Origin: Gryganskiella cystojenkinii
Taxonomy: Eukaryota; Mortierellomycota; Mortierellomycetes; Mortierellales; Mortierellaceae
Direction: 5' to 3'
DNA: 16,254 nt
Assembly (NCBI GenBank): GCA_015852425.1
Contig: JAAAIG010000214.1
Coordinates: 23,504 to 39,757, forward strand
The notes beneath the pieces are model-generated. The model had not been told where the DNA came from, made no database searches, and was given only the letters and a program-made list of their open reading frames with translations. The translations under genes and the position numbers were made by a program. Of this stretch, positions 8,701-16,254 are shown in pieces; within the stretch, counting starts at the first letter, position 1; each line of letters begins with the position of its first letter.

Positions 8701-10668
8701 TGATCTTGAATTTGCTTCGTGTCGAAGCTCTTCGAGTCGAAGAAATGATCAAACGTAGTTTCTCAGAGAACACGGCTCAAAAGGCTATGCCCGAGAAGGA
8801 GAAACTCTTTGCTGAGGTGAGAGTGTTGTCCTTTGTCTTTTGTCAAGCTGGAAATATTTCTCAGCCGCAAGCTTAACTGTTCTTTCTTTCTTTCTTGGAC
8901 GTCCTATAGAGTGCCAAATCAATGGAAAGTCTCAAGAAGTTGGACTGTTTTATCTGTAATAAGGATATCGAAGAATTTTATAACCTGTCCTCAAAGATGA
9001 TCTTGTTGAACCGCAAGTTGATGGAGAAGATTGTTCGACAGACCTTTGGTATCAAAGCTCTCAGTGCTGGTCGTGTTGTCGTCTTGAATAGCAGTGTAAG
9101 TGGAGCCCGTTGGCATTTCTTGAAATGTAAATGACTAGAGATTTCTTTTTTGTAACGAGGAAAAGTTCACATAACACGTTTTTCACTATCTTCTAAAATA
9201 ATCCTGTAGTTCCACCGAAACACTCTTGCCGTGGTCCTCAAGACAGTCGCAGAGGCAGATATGCTCGCGAAGCAAGCCAAATCCTTTTGGTGTTGCATCT
9301 TGTCCGAGGACCCTGAGAAATCTTCTGCGGGTGCGATCGACAAGGACATCCCAATGCCCGTGACCAGGCTTCGCATCGCGAATCATCAACAGTCCAACCT
9401 TGTGGTCGAGCCGGTTCCGTTCTTGGATATCATCACCATCACGGATACGACCCTTCGTGTCGACGTCGAGATGATCTTAAAAAAGAACGTGCAGGCTTTG
9501 ACGAAGGCCCGAAACGATTTGATCCGATATGCGGATGAGGTTGAGGACCAGCAGCAGGGACTAGTAACAGAGTTCAATTGGGGCAAGATCAAAGATCTCG
9601 AGTTCCGTGAGAACCTGGCTCAGAAGCACGCACTGTTTGGAAGAATCTTGGAGTGTCAGTGCAACAAGTGCCCCGATCTCAAGGCTCATGTAAGTCATCC
9701 TTCGTCACGCTTCATTCATTCAAAGTTGCACGTTAGGGCCATACCAACATTTTCCACCTCACTTTTCATCTTGATAGTATGCAATGATCCATCAGGAGAG
9801 AGAGCTCAAGTACAAGGTCGAGGAGCTTCAACGAACCATCTCAGATCAAAATCTTGAGCTTTTGCCCGACTACCATCAACGTGTTGCGATTCTCAAGGAG
9901 CTAAACTACCTCGACCCAGAATCGTCGACCGTGCAGCTCAAGGGCCGTGTCGCCTGTGAGATCAACACTGCAGATGAATTGATCCTTACAGAGTTGATCT
10001 TGGACAACATGTTGTCGGAATTCGAGCCTGAGGAGATTGTCGCGTTATTGTCCTGTTTTGTCTGCCAGGAAAAGAATGCCTCGGAACCGATCTTGACCCC
10101 TCAGTTGGCCAAGGGTAAAGAGATGTTGTTGAAGATCGAGCTGAAGATGGCCGAGGTGCAACAGGCTTATGGATTAGAGTCCGCAACGGCTCCGGGAACG
10201 TCCATGTTGAGATTTGGGTTGACGGAAGTTGTCTATGAGTGGGCTCGGGGCATGACCTTTAAGCAGATCACAGAATTGACCGATGTTCAAGAAGGTACCT
10301 GTCAATCTGATGTTGGGAGGAGAGTTGTAGAATGCCCGCCGGTTGGTTGTCAATTACTTGACAATTTTTTTTTATTTTGCCCTTCTTTTTACTACATAGG
10401 ATCTATTGTTCGCACGATCCATCGCTTGGACGAAACCTGTAGCGAAGTCAGGAACGCGGCTCGTATGATTGGTGATGCTGCCCTGTACAACAAAATGGAG
10501 CTGGCTGGACAAGCTATCAAGCGTGATATCGTCTTTGCTGCCAGTTTGGTAAGGAGAACAGCTGTGGTGGACCTTTGTAACCGAATGAACCATTCTCTTC
10601 AAAATGCTGTTTGCTAACAGAACCATCCTAACTTTTTCTCTTCTTTCTCCCTGTAATAGTACTACTAA
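5726..10668 (+). CDS. SKI2: Ski2-type DEVH RNA helicase of the Ski complex, 11 exons, 1309 aa
   Basis: Ski2 is the 3'-5' helicase of the cytoplasmic Ski complex (with Ski3 and Ski8); it feeds mRNA into the exosome. Exons: 5726-5896, 6003-7420, 7531-8098, 8201-8348, 8440-8534, 8628-8816, 8910-9095, 9210-9689, 9778-10294, 10400-10548, 10660-10668 (3930 nt, in frame). Visible marks: PFTPGG (182-187) and LLTIPPGF (228-235) of the Ski2 N-terminal arm; AHTSAGKT Walker A (394-401); DEVH (485-488); SAT (516-518); an RGG-rich insert (about 593-619); VFTFSKKK (645-652); [11 protein letters not shown] (736-746); [12 protein letters not shown] (773-784); the arch region; and a C-terminal DSHCT domain (about 1120-1309) ending FAASLYY. 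Yeast Ski2 has 1287 residues and ends very similarly. The RGG insert and PFTPGG argue against the paralogue Mtr4. An alternative start is M10 (5753); 5726 has A at -3. The last exon codes only two residues and the stop. Confidence 0.96.
8415..8421 (+). other. TACTAAC branch site, SKI2 intron 4
   Basis: A perfect match to the yeast branch-point heptamer lies 18 nt before the acceptor TTTTTAG (AG at 8438-8439). It supports the intron 8349-8439, whose removal joins LLPG to [13 protein letters not shown]. Confidence 0.85.
8588..8594 (+). other. TACTAAC branch site, SKI2 intron 5
   Basis: A second perfect heptamer sits 33 nt upstream of the acceptor ATCATAG (AG at 8626-8627) of the intron 8535-8627. 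Introns 6 and 10 carry looser CTTAACT and CCTAACT versions. Confidence 0.8.
10295..10399 (+). other. SKI2 intron 9: 105 nt, in frame and stopless
   Basis: The donor is GTACCT and the acceptor ACATAG. Removal joins DVQEG to [11 protein letters not shown], as the family requires. Its length is 35 codons and it has no in-frame stop, so simple ORF calling runs straight through it. Composition shifts to T-rich near its 3' end. Confidence 0.88.
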
Positions 10669-10788
10669 ATATTCTTACCCGCTCCTCTCAATCCGTCAGG
10701 TCGAACCTCCGTATCCCATAAATGACCGACCGCCTGAGTCTAAACAAAGCGTTTTATTCTTTTGTGTGTGTGTGAGTGTGAGTGCTAG
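10669..10788. terminator. Shared 3' flank of SKI2 and the F-box gene
   Basis: Only 120 bases separate the two convergent stop codons. A minus-strand AATAAA at 10753-10758 lies about 31 nt past the F-box stop and is a good poly(A) signal. On the plus strand a CATAAA at about 10718-10723 could serve SKI2. A short GT-rich run (10762-10784) is also present. The two transcripts probably overlap at their 3' ends. Confidence 0.55.
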
Positions 10789-13700
10789 TTAGACTGCATG
10801 AGCATAACGATAGACTGTAATCTCCAACTCTTGGTGTTGGCGACTATAATGTTCCAATCGATAATAATGATCTTCAAAATCAGTCTTGCCCAGGACAATA
10901 GTCAATTTCTGGAGTTGGTTCTTGGTATCAGAAAATCCGTCGATCGCGTCCAAAATACCCTCGAGTGAGAGATAGTTGTTTTCGAGATGGAAACGGTCCA
11001 TCATTGGTAAGAAGTACGAAGTTGACAAGGAGGAAGGACCTCCGGGTACGGCCGAGACGGACGTCGAGAGAGACGAGGTGGACGAAACCGAAGACGATCT
11101 GGCCGAAAACCTGGGCGACGGTTGGGGGACAAAATCTTGCAGGTCTAGGGTCGTGGTTCCTGAAGGGAAGGATGCAAAAGGGGCTGAGGAGACTGCCGCT
11201 GGACCCACTCCTGTTCCTGATCCTGCACCAGTAGATGACGTCGCCGACGACGAGGATGCGGCAGCTGCCATTGGTGATTGCGGGGGATAGTGGTACGAGT
11301 AGTGCGGGTGAGCATGACCGTGGAAGCTAGGTTGTTGGATCTGACCTACGATCATATGGGTCATGCCAGGAGGTAACGGAGGCGATACAACCGGTGCGGA
11401 GGTAATAACTGATCCAGCAGCGGTGGAAGATCCTGACAATGCCTGGAATTGACTCGAAGAAGGCCTCTGTAGAGACTCACCACTACTGCCACTTCCACTG
11501 CCATGGCCACCAAGACTGGCTCCAAAACTGCTGGCAGTTCCAGATCCACTACCGCCTCGACTGGGACCACCCGCTACACCCGAGACTACATAAGAGCTCG
11601 TTGGGACCGGCGTATCCCCAATCGCTAATCTCAAATGCTTCAGCCCAGGCATACAACCCAAAATAGTCCTCAACGTCGAGTCTGTCAAATGATCCAAACT
11701 TGACAGACCCAGGTACTCAAGCTGAGTTAGATATTTGAGGTTCAACAGCAAGGACTCTGAACAGGACCGTATTCCGGAATATTTGGAAAGATCTAGGCTC
11801 TTGAGGGCTGGACAATGTTGAAGTGATCGGAAGTCGAAGGGCAAGTTCGCTCGACCGACAATCTTGAGGACCCTTAGCCGAGGCATGGGGACACTCCAGC
11901 TAAGACTCGTCAGGGACTTGTTGGATAGATAACTGTACGAGTTGGCTTTGATCACCTCCAACGTATCTTGGAACGCAAAGGCCGCATGAGAGATCGTCAT
12001 CGCGATATGTTCACTGTCTGTTCCTGAGAGTTCGATGATCCTGAGGGGAACCAAGGCTGGAGTTATTTCGTGGGCAAGAGGTAAAGACAGGGGCACAGGC
12101 GGAGGCACGATCAAGCTACCAGACTGAAAAATCAATCGTATTATTGTAAAACAAGGGGGATTCGTTAGAACGCGCAGCACGAAGTCCACTTCCAAACGAT
12201 TTTTTATGACATATATATCCCATGCATTTACCTCAAAGCCTATCCGTTCCTGAACAGCCCACTCCAACAGGTTTTCGTCTACAGATTTCAGATGTAGCTC
12301 TTCCAAGTCACGGCAAAGACTCAAAAACGTTTGAAGATCCATCCTTGTTGACAGTTGATCGGTCCCTTGTACATCGCCACCGGCGCCCTCTGGATTCTGT
12401 TGTTGTTGTGGTTGTCCTGCGCCATGACCAGGACCAGGAGCCTGACCAGGCAGTACTTGATGTTGATCATCGCTCTCAGGATTTAAAGATCCACAGTTCA
12501 ACTTCAAAACCTTGAGATGCCTCCTCGGAATCGGCTGGAGGTCTGTTTCCAGATGCGTAAAACCCGCCAACTCTAAAACGGATAGATGTTCGACCTGAGC
12601 GATCAGCCGACTCAGATCCGGCTCCATCACTGTATCGTGGTTCTCTGGCAGGTACGCCTCAAGTTCCAACATCCGGACGGTCCCAAACAACGCATTGTGT
12701 TCCTGAATAAACCGGACGGACCCCTCGACATCCCAACTCTCATGACAGGATCGGATCCTATGGCAAGTCGACAGTCGCGAGACCAACGGTAATAAATCCT
12801 GCATCTGGACCGTTTCCAAAAATAGTTCTCGGATCCGCTCGGGACAATGGCTGATCAGACGCCATTCGATCGTATAGGAGTCCTCGATGTCGGGGAAGAG
12901 TTTCCAGATCAAGAACCGTAGGCCAGGATGGTAGTAATGTGTATGGTAGGAGAGGTAATCGACCATGGGACGGAAATAGTCTAGTTCAACGTCGAGACCC
13001 GTTGCAAGCGTCAAGGATAAAAGAGTAGACTTTGAGCCTTGGATCGGTAGTTTTGCCCTGACTCTGGAGGTGTTCCTTGGTGGTGGTAGTGATTGCTGTG
13101 CCTGCTGTTGCTCCAGTTCGTCGTTGTGTCCTTGACTGGCTCCTCCATTGGTTGCTGTCTCTGCTTCTGCTTCTGCTTCTGCTTCTGCCCCGGCTTGTAA
13201 TTGAGCCAGTTCAGATCGTTCCTCTTCGGATAGGGTACAGTTCAAGAGAACCCAGAGGACCTGCATCTTTTTCCGTTTGATAAGGCGTTCACGTTGATCC
13301 TTTTGAAGTACGGCTTCATTCTTGCCCTGATGAAAGGCTTCCATGCTTCGGGTACTGCTCCGACTGCTGCTTCGACTGTGATTTCGAGGGGAATAGCCAA
13401 TCCCACCTCCGATGGGGCTTGTGATGGATGCGGTGCTGGTTCTCCTGCAGCTATTGGAGTCGCTTTGTGTAGTAGTGCTGCTTCTGCCATTTCGTTGTTG
13501 TGGCTGTTGTGGTTGCTGGTTCCCAAGTCCTGTTGTTGTAGATGATGCGGCAGTGGTATTTTCCACCTCGCCTTGCTGTTGTTGAGGCAACTCCTTTTTC
13601 AAGACTTGAGAGTATGGCGAGAGTTTTGGCCATGTCGCGTCAATGAGGATCATGGGACTGCGGTACAGGAATGGAATCACCAATTGGAACCAGACCCGGT

Positions 13701-13926
13701 TCATCACCAAGAGACTGTAGAGCGCATGACAGTCGTCCGAGAGATGTTCCAGAATCGCTTGAATGCACTCCAAAGGTAGGTTGCCTAATGCTGCGGGTGT
13801 CTTTCTCGTGGGCGTCGAGCTGTTACTAACTGGGTCGTCATGCTTGATGCGCAAAGAGGACAAGGGCACTTCAGGGGTACGATTTCCTGCGCTATCGGCT
13901 GTCTGGTTCGCCAATAATGAGTCCAT
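10789..13926 (-). CDS. F-box protein with leucine-rich-repeat-like region, 2 exons, 1009 aa
   Basis: F-box proteins pick substrates for SCF ubiquitin ligases by binding Skp1. The F-box is at about residues 49-90 (LPLECIQAILEHLS, later VWFQLVIPFLYRSP). Next come low-complexity Gln/Ser and a coding (Ala-Glu) repeat (247-256), then a region about 300-565 with Leu-rich segments such as LSVLELAGF and LKVLKLNCG. After the intron, LRR-like units cover about 640-735 (LRVLKIVG, LKSLDLS, LEYLGLSSL, LKHLRLAIG). A Ser/Gly/Ala/Pro linker of about 190 residues precedes a final structured-looking tail (FHLENNYLSLEGILDAI to the end). The frame is open for 1045 codons, but 12124-12231 reads as a genuine in-frame intron, which gives 1009. 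The start at 13926 is the first ATG. Fungal F-box/LRR proteins of this architecture are numerous and mostly uncharacterised, so the substrate is unknown. Confidence 0.87.
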   Translation of the reverse strand: MDSLLANQTADSAGNRTPEVPLSSLRIKHDDPVSNSSTPTRKTPAALGNLPLECIQAILEHLSDDCHALYSLLVMNRVWFQLVIPFLYRSPMILIDATWPKLSPYSQVLKKELPQQQQGEVENTTAASSTTTGLGNQQPQQPQQRNGRSSTTTQSDSNSCRRTSTASITSPIGGGIGYSPRNHSRSSSRSSTRSMEAFHQGKNEAVLQKDQRERLIKRKKMQVLWVLLNCTLSEEERSELAQLQAGAEAEAEAEAETATNGGASQGHNDELEQQQAQQSLPPPRNTSRVRAKLPIQGSKSTLLSLTLATGLDVELDYFRPMVDYLSYHTHYYHPGLRFLIWKLFPDIEDSYTIEWRLISHCPERIRELFLETVQMQDLLPLVSRLSTCHRIRSCHESWDVEGSVRFIQEHNALFGTVRMLELEAYLPENHDTVMEPDLSRLIAQVEHLSVLELAGFTHLETDLQPIPRRHLKVLKLNCGSLNPESDDQHQVLPGQAPGPGHGAGQPQQQQNPEGAGGDVQGTDQLSTRMDLQTFLSLCRDLEELHLKSVDENLLEWAVQERIGFEVNAWDIYVIKNRLEVDFVLRVLTNPPCFTIIRLIFQSGSLIVPPPVPLSLPLAHEITPALVPLRIIELSGTDSEHIAMTISHAAFAFQDTLEVIKANSYSYLSNKSLTSLSWSVPMPRLRVLKIVGRANLPFDFRSLQHCPALKSLDLSKYSGIRSCSESLLLNLKYLTQLEYLGLSSLDHLTDSTLRTILGCMPGLKHLRLAIGDTPVPTSSYVVSGVAGGPSRGGSGSGTASSFGASLGGHGSGSGSSGESLQRPSSSQFQALSGSSTAAGSVITSAPVVSPPLPPGMTHMIVGQIQQPSFHGHAHPHYSYHYPPQSPMAAAASSSSATSSTGAGSGTGVGPAAVSSAPFASFPSGTTTLDLQDFVPQPSPRFSARSSSVSSTSSLSTSVSAVPGGPSSLSTSYFLPMMDRFHLENNYLSLEGILDAIDGFSDTKNQLQKLTIVLGKTDFEDHYYRLEHYSRQHQELEITVYRYAHAV
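12124..12231 (-). other. In-frame stopless intron in the F-box gene (108 nt)
   Basis: On the minus strand it opens GAG|GTAAATG and ends GATTTTTCAG|TCT, with a CTAAC branch-like site in GTTCTAACGA. It is visibly more AT-rich than the flanking exon. It is 36 codons long with no stop, so an ORF finder merges it into the CDS. Phase is 0 on both sides. Confidence 0.85.
13161..13188 (+). repeat. (CTGCTT)n hexanucleotide repeat, coding
   Basis: Four and two-thirds perfect units encode, on the minus strand, the alternating Ala-Glu run of the F-box protein. It is a likely length-variable microsatellite. Confidence 0.85.
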
Positions 13927-14140
13927 GGGAAAGTGCAGTGGTAGAATTGAATGTAATGAATGGAAAAGAAAAAGAGAAAAAAAAAGGAGACAACTCTCTC
14001 GTTCAATTTTTTATGAAGAAACAAAAGGGCATTTCAAATCGGATTTATTATGCGTATTTCTATCAAGTACTTTGTTTTCGCTTCTATCGACCCAATCCTG
14101 AGGGCAGCGTGATTATATGTGTGGTATATCGTACTGGGAT
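13927..14140 (-). promoter_or_regulatory. Spacer between ArfGAP 3' end and F-box start
   Basis: This 214-base spacer lies between two tandem minus-strand genes. A minus-strand AATAAA at 14044-14049 is about 92 nt past the ArfGAP stop and is a plausible poly(A) signal. The part nearest the F-box ATG (13940-13995) is pyrimidine-rich in the sense direction, like the other promoters in this window. Confidence 0.55.
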
Positions 14141-16176
14141 TTAGTTCCAAGAAAGGTCTCCAAAAGCACTGGATCCAAGAAGGAACAAGAAAGTAAAAAC
14201 AAACGTTTTTAGTCCAAGCGTTAGTTGTAAAAAAAATATATAAAAAAAAACTGCTACTTTTACAACTGCAATACAAAAATGCACGTACCCGTTGTTCTTG
14301 TTGGTGCTTTGAGGGGGGCTCGTAGGAGAGCGGGAGGCACTCGCAATCATGTTGAAAAAGTCGCCACCCTGAGGCATACCATTGCCGTTAGCAGGTCGGT
14401 TATTGTTGTTGCTGGCACCAAAGCCGTTGTTAGCGTTGTTGTTCGATCCCATACTGAAAGCATCAAACGAAGAGTTATTGCCAGACTGCATGGCTCCGAA
14501 ACCATCATCAGCGCCCCAAGGGTTCTGTTGTTGTTGCTGTTGTTGCTGTTGAGGCTGCTGAGGTGCCTGTCCAAATCCAAAAGCGCTCATTCCTTGCAAC
14601 TGACCAAATTGCGCCGAAGGTTGTTGTTGATGTTGCTGTTGTTGTTGTTGTCCCATGTTAAATCCGTTTTGAATTGGGTTAGATCTGGGTGCACTTGATT
14701 GGTTTCCATAGAGAGACAAGATCGAGGACTTCCAGTCTGTGTTTCCAGCGGGCTTGGCCGGTGATTGTGCCTGTCCGTTGGCAGGGGTAGAGGCAGCAGG
14801 GTTGGTCATGGCGAACAGATCCTGGCTTGCTGTTGTCGGTGCTGGCTTAGAAGTGGGCTTTTGTGCGGCAGGTGCGGGTGCAGGGTCGTTGAATCCAAAA
14901 AAGTCTTCTTGAGCAGGGGCAGCTTTGGCTGAGGGAGGTTGACCGATCGAGAACAAATCAGCCCCCTGAACTCCTGAGGAAGTGGGTCTCTTGGGGAAAG
15001 CCGATGCTGATGCAGATGAACGAGTAGGGTTCGAAGGTGGTGGTGCAATCATTCCTGTGAACGAACCCGAAGATTCTCCTGTAGAGCGGCTCATCTGTGC
15101 AGTGGGTCTGGAATGAGATTCAACCTTTCCATACTATCATTATTGCCAGCCAAAAAAAAAAAAAGAAAAGGTTGAGTGATTAGTTATGAGCAAGCAAAAC
15201 AATCGTCCTTTCATCAAGCTTCGGTCAAAGGTGTGCGTACAAGGTCCATAAGCATCGCCTCGTCAATGGGTCCAAGTTCTGATGGATCGGGGAAAGGTCC
15301 CTTTCTGGCGAACTGCTTGTGCTCGTATTTTGACCGAATCCAAGGATCAATTCCCGAAGTCCTAAATGGTGTAATCGTCACAACAAAGAGAAGACGGAAA
15401 TAAGTTCAGTCATCAAGAGGTTGCGTTTCCATGATCTCGATAATAAACCGAACAATAATCTATATGAAAAAAAAACTTACGATTCGTTGGGGATGCTGGC
15501 CTCGGGGAGGCGAGCCTCCCAATAGAGATTAGCCTTCTCATTACCCCACTTGATCATATTTTCGACCTGGTCCACGGTCCAGCTGTCCAAGTCCACAGAT
15601 TTAACTATTTTGCCGGAACCAAAAAGCTCGTGTGAGTACTCAATGTTAAAGCGAGCAGCAACCAAGAAAACAACTAGAGGTAACGTCTCGATCACAGCAA
15701 ACGGTCGTCTTGTGCTTTTTTCTTTTTTCTTTACCCTTGCTGATGTGGGTTCCCATCGAGCGATGAACTCCGGAGCAGCGGATGCACATGAAGCATCCCA
15801 AGTTGAAACTAGAATAGGTTTGAGTCCGTTAGAATGCAAAAGTTACGGTTAGGCATCCGATGTGAATGTGCATGGTCTCTAGACGAGTTGCCTTTGTGCA
15901 ACGTGTAGAGAGATGATCCCAGGTACGAACCTGGCCCATCGAGGATCTAAGACATGAGAGAATGCAAAAGAGCGCACAGACGAACGGTTAAAACTCGATG
16001 AAAGAATGCGAAGTGATTTAGTGAACAACACAGCGCAGGGGCAAAAAGAGGCGGGCACCTTTCTTGCGGCAGTCGACACAGAACTTGTTGCCAGGCTTCT
16101 GCAAGAGAGCCTTGAGGATTCGAGTGTGTTTGTCGTTAGAGCTCTTGTCCGCAGTGCGGGCGAATCGGGTCGACAT
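14141..16176 (-). CDS. AGE2: Arf GTPase-activating protein, SMAP/Age2 type, 7 exons, 428 aa
   Basis: ArfGAPs speed GTP hydrolysis by Arf GTPases in vesicle traffic at Golgi, endosome and plasma membrane. Exons (minus strand): 16059-16176, 15931-15946, 15735-15808, 15481-15604, 15241-15361, 14289-15094, 14141-14168 (1287 nt). The spliced protein has the exact zinc finger C-x2-C-x16-C-x2-C (C33, C36, C53, C56), then [20 protein letters not shown] with the catalytic Arg R61. The domain ends near 135. The tail is disordered, with DLF-type motifs (ADLFSI, QDLFAM, EDFFGF) like those used to bind clathrin adaptors, [10 protein letters not shown] (272-281) resembling a segment of SMAP-type ArfGAPs, two Gln tracts, and a terminal AFGDLSWN. 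Exon 5 could instead read on to a stop (RTPLTEA), but splicing at CTT|GTACGC to CACAG|ATG keeps the frame and adds the SMAP-like tail. The AGE2 symbol is by family resemblance, less sure than the domain call. Confidence 0.9.
14169..14288 (-). other. ArfGAP intron 6: 120 nt, in frame and stopless
   Basis: The donor GTACGT follows AACAACGG; the acceptor GGATCCAG precedes TGCTTTTGG. A strong ACTAACG branch site is present. Its 40 codons contain no stop, and their translation is strongly hydrophobic. Splicing makes Asn-Asn-Gly join Ala-Phe-Gly-Asp-Leu. Confidence 0.85.
14525..14560 (+). repeat. Glutamine-codon tract 1 in ArfGAP tail
   Basis: A CTG/TTG run on the plus strand encodes nine consecutive Gln, then Gln-Gln broken by Pro, on the minus strand. 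Codons are mixed CAA and CAG, which favours a stable length over rapid slippage. Confidence 0.9.
14621..14650 (+). repeat. Glutamine-codon tract 2 in ArfGAP tail
   Basis: This encodes three Gln, one His and six Gln on the minus strand, about 20 residues before the larger tract. It is mostly CAA codons (TTG on the plus strand). Confidence 0.9.
15919..15934 (-). repeat. Perfect inverted repeat across the donor of the ArfGAP microexon
   Basis: The arms CCAGGT and ACCTGG are separated by TCGT on the minus strand. The exon 2 boundary CCAG|GT falls inside the left arm, so in the pre-mRNA the 5' splice site could be held in a 6-bp, GC-rich stem. Confidence 0.75.
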
Positions 16177-16254
16177 TATAGAAATGTAATTAAAAAGAAC
16201 AGACGGAGGGGAGATGATGGAGAAAAGAGGATGAAAAGAATTAAAAAAAAAAAA
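16177..16254 (-). promoter_or_regulatory. Start of the ArfGAP upstream region (partial)
   Basis: These 78 bases precede the ArfGAP ATG. On the minus strand they are T- and CT-rich (opening with a T run), like the other promoter-proximal tracts. The rest lies outside the window. Confidence 0.45.

Noticed and set aside
8881..8895. TCTTTC tandem repeat
   Set aside because: It is the ordinary pyrimidine tract of SKI2 intron 6 and not a separate element.
10976..11290. Acidic 104-codon plus-strand frame inside the F-box gene
   Set aside because: It lies opposite Ser/Gly/Ala-rich coding sequence, whose codons read as Asp/Glu/Ala on the other strand; it is a shadow.
1..16254. Mobile elements, CRISPR arrays, viral or toxin genes, biosynthetic cluster
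   Set aside because: No transposase, integrase, long direct or terminal repeats, spaced repeats or pathway enzymes were seen; the genes are unrelated housekeeping and regulatory genes.

Overview
The window is eukaryotic nuclear DNA, most likely from a filamentous fungus of the Mortierella/Mucoromycota type. The signs are many short introns (88-176 nt) with GT-AG ends, some with a yeast-like TACTAAC branch site, pyrimidine-rich tracts just upstream of start codons, a fungal SKI2 and an ATP-type PCK1, and large proteins rich in Ser and Gln. The lineage is my inference from style and protein resemblance; no database search was possible. Nothing looks mobile, viral, bacterial or CRISPR-like.

Layout, left to right. 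(1) Minus strand, 17-423: first exon of PCK1 (phosphoenolpyruvate carboxykinase), cut by the window edge inside its first intron. (2) Minus, 1013-2995: an intronless 660-residue, apparently disordered protein that I do not recognise, behind a long CT-rich leader. (3) 2996-4304: a 1.3 kb gap whose strand composition flips near 3450, suggesting a two-way promoter. (4) Minus, 4305-5375: a five-exon isochorismatase-family hydrolase, 200 aa. (5) Plus, 5726-10668: an eleven-exon SKI2 RNA helicase, 1309 aa, divergent from gene 4 across a 350 bp shared promoter. (6) Minus, 10789-13926: an F-box/LRR-like protein convergent with SKI2, holding one hidden in-frame intron. (7) Minus, 14141-16176: a seven-exon Arf GTPase-activating protein of the SMAP/Age2 type, 428 aa, with a 16-nt microexon inside its zinc finger.

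The genes do not form a pathway. They are ordinary neighbours: gluconeogenesis, cytoplasmic mRNA decay, ubiquitin-ligase substrate choice and vesicle traffic. I found no new multi-gene system. The interest is in splicing. Three introns have lengths divisible by three and lack in-frame stops, so retention would keep the frame; in the ArfGAP this would add a very hydrophobic 40-residue segment. The microexon donor lies in a perfect 6-bp inverted repeat. Three introns use the unusual donor GTTCGT. All exon models come from reading splice signals and checking the joined protein against family motifs that I know; none is confirmed by RNA data.
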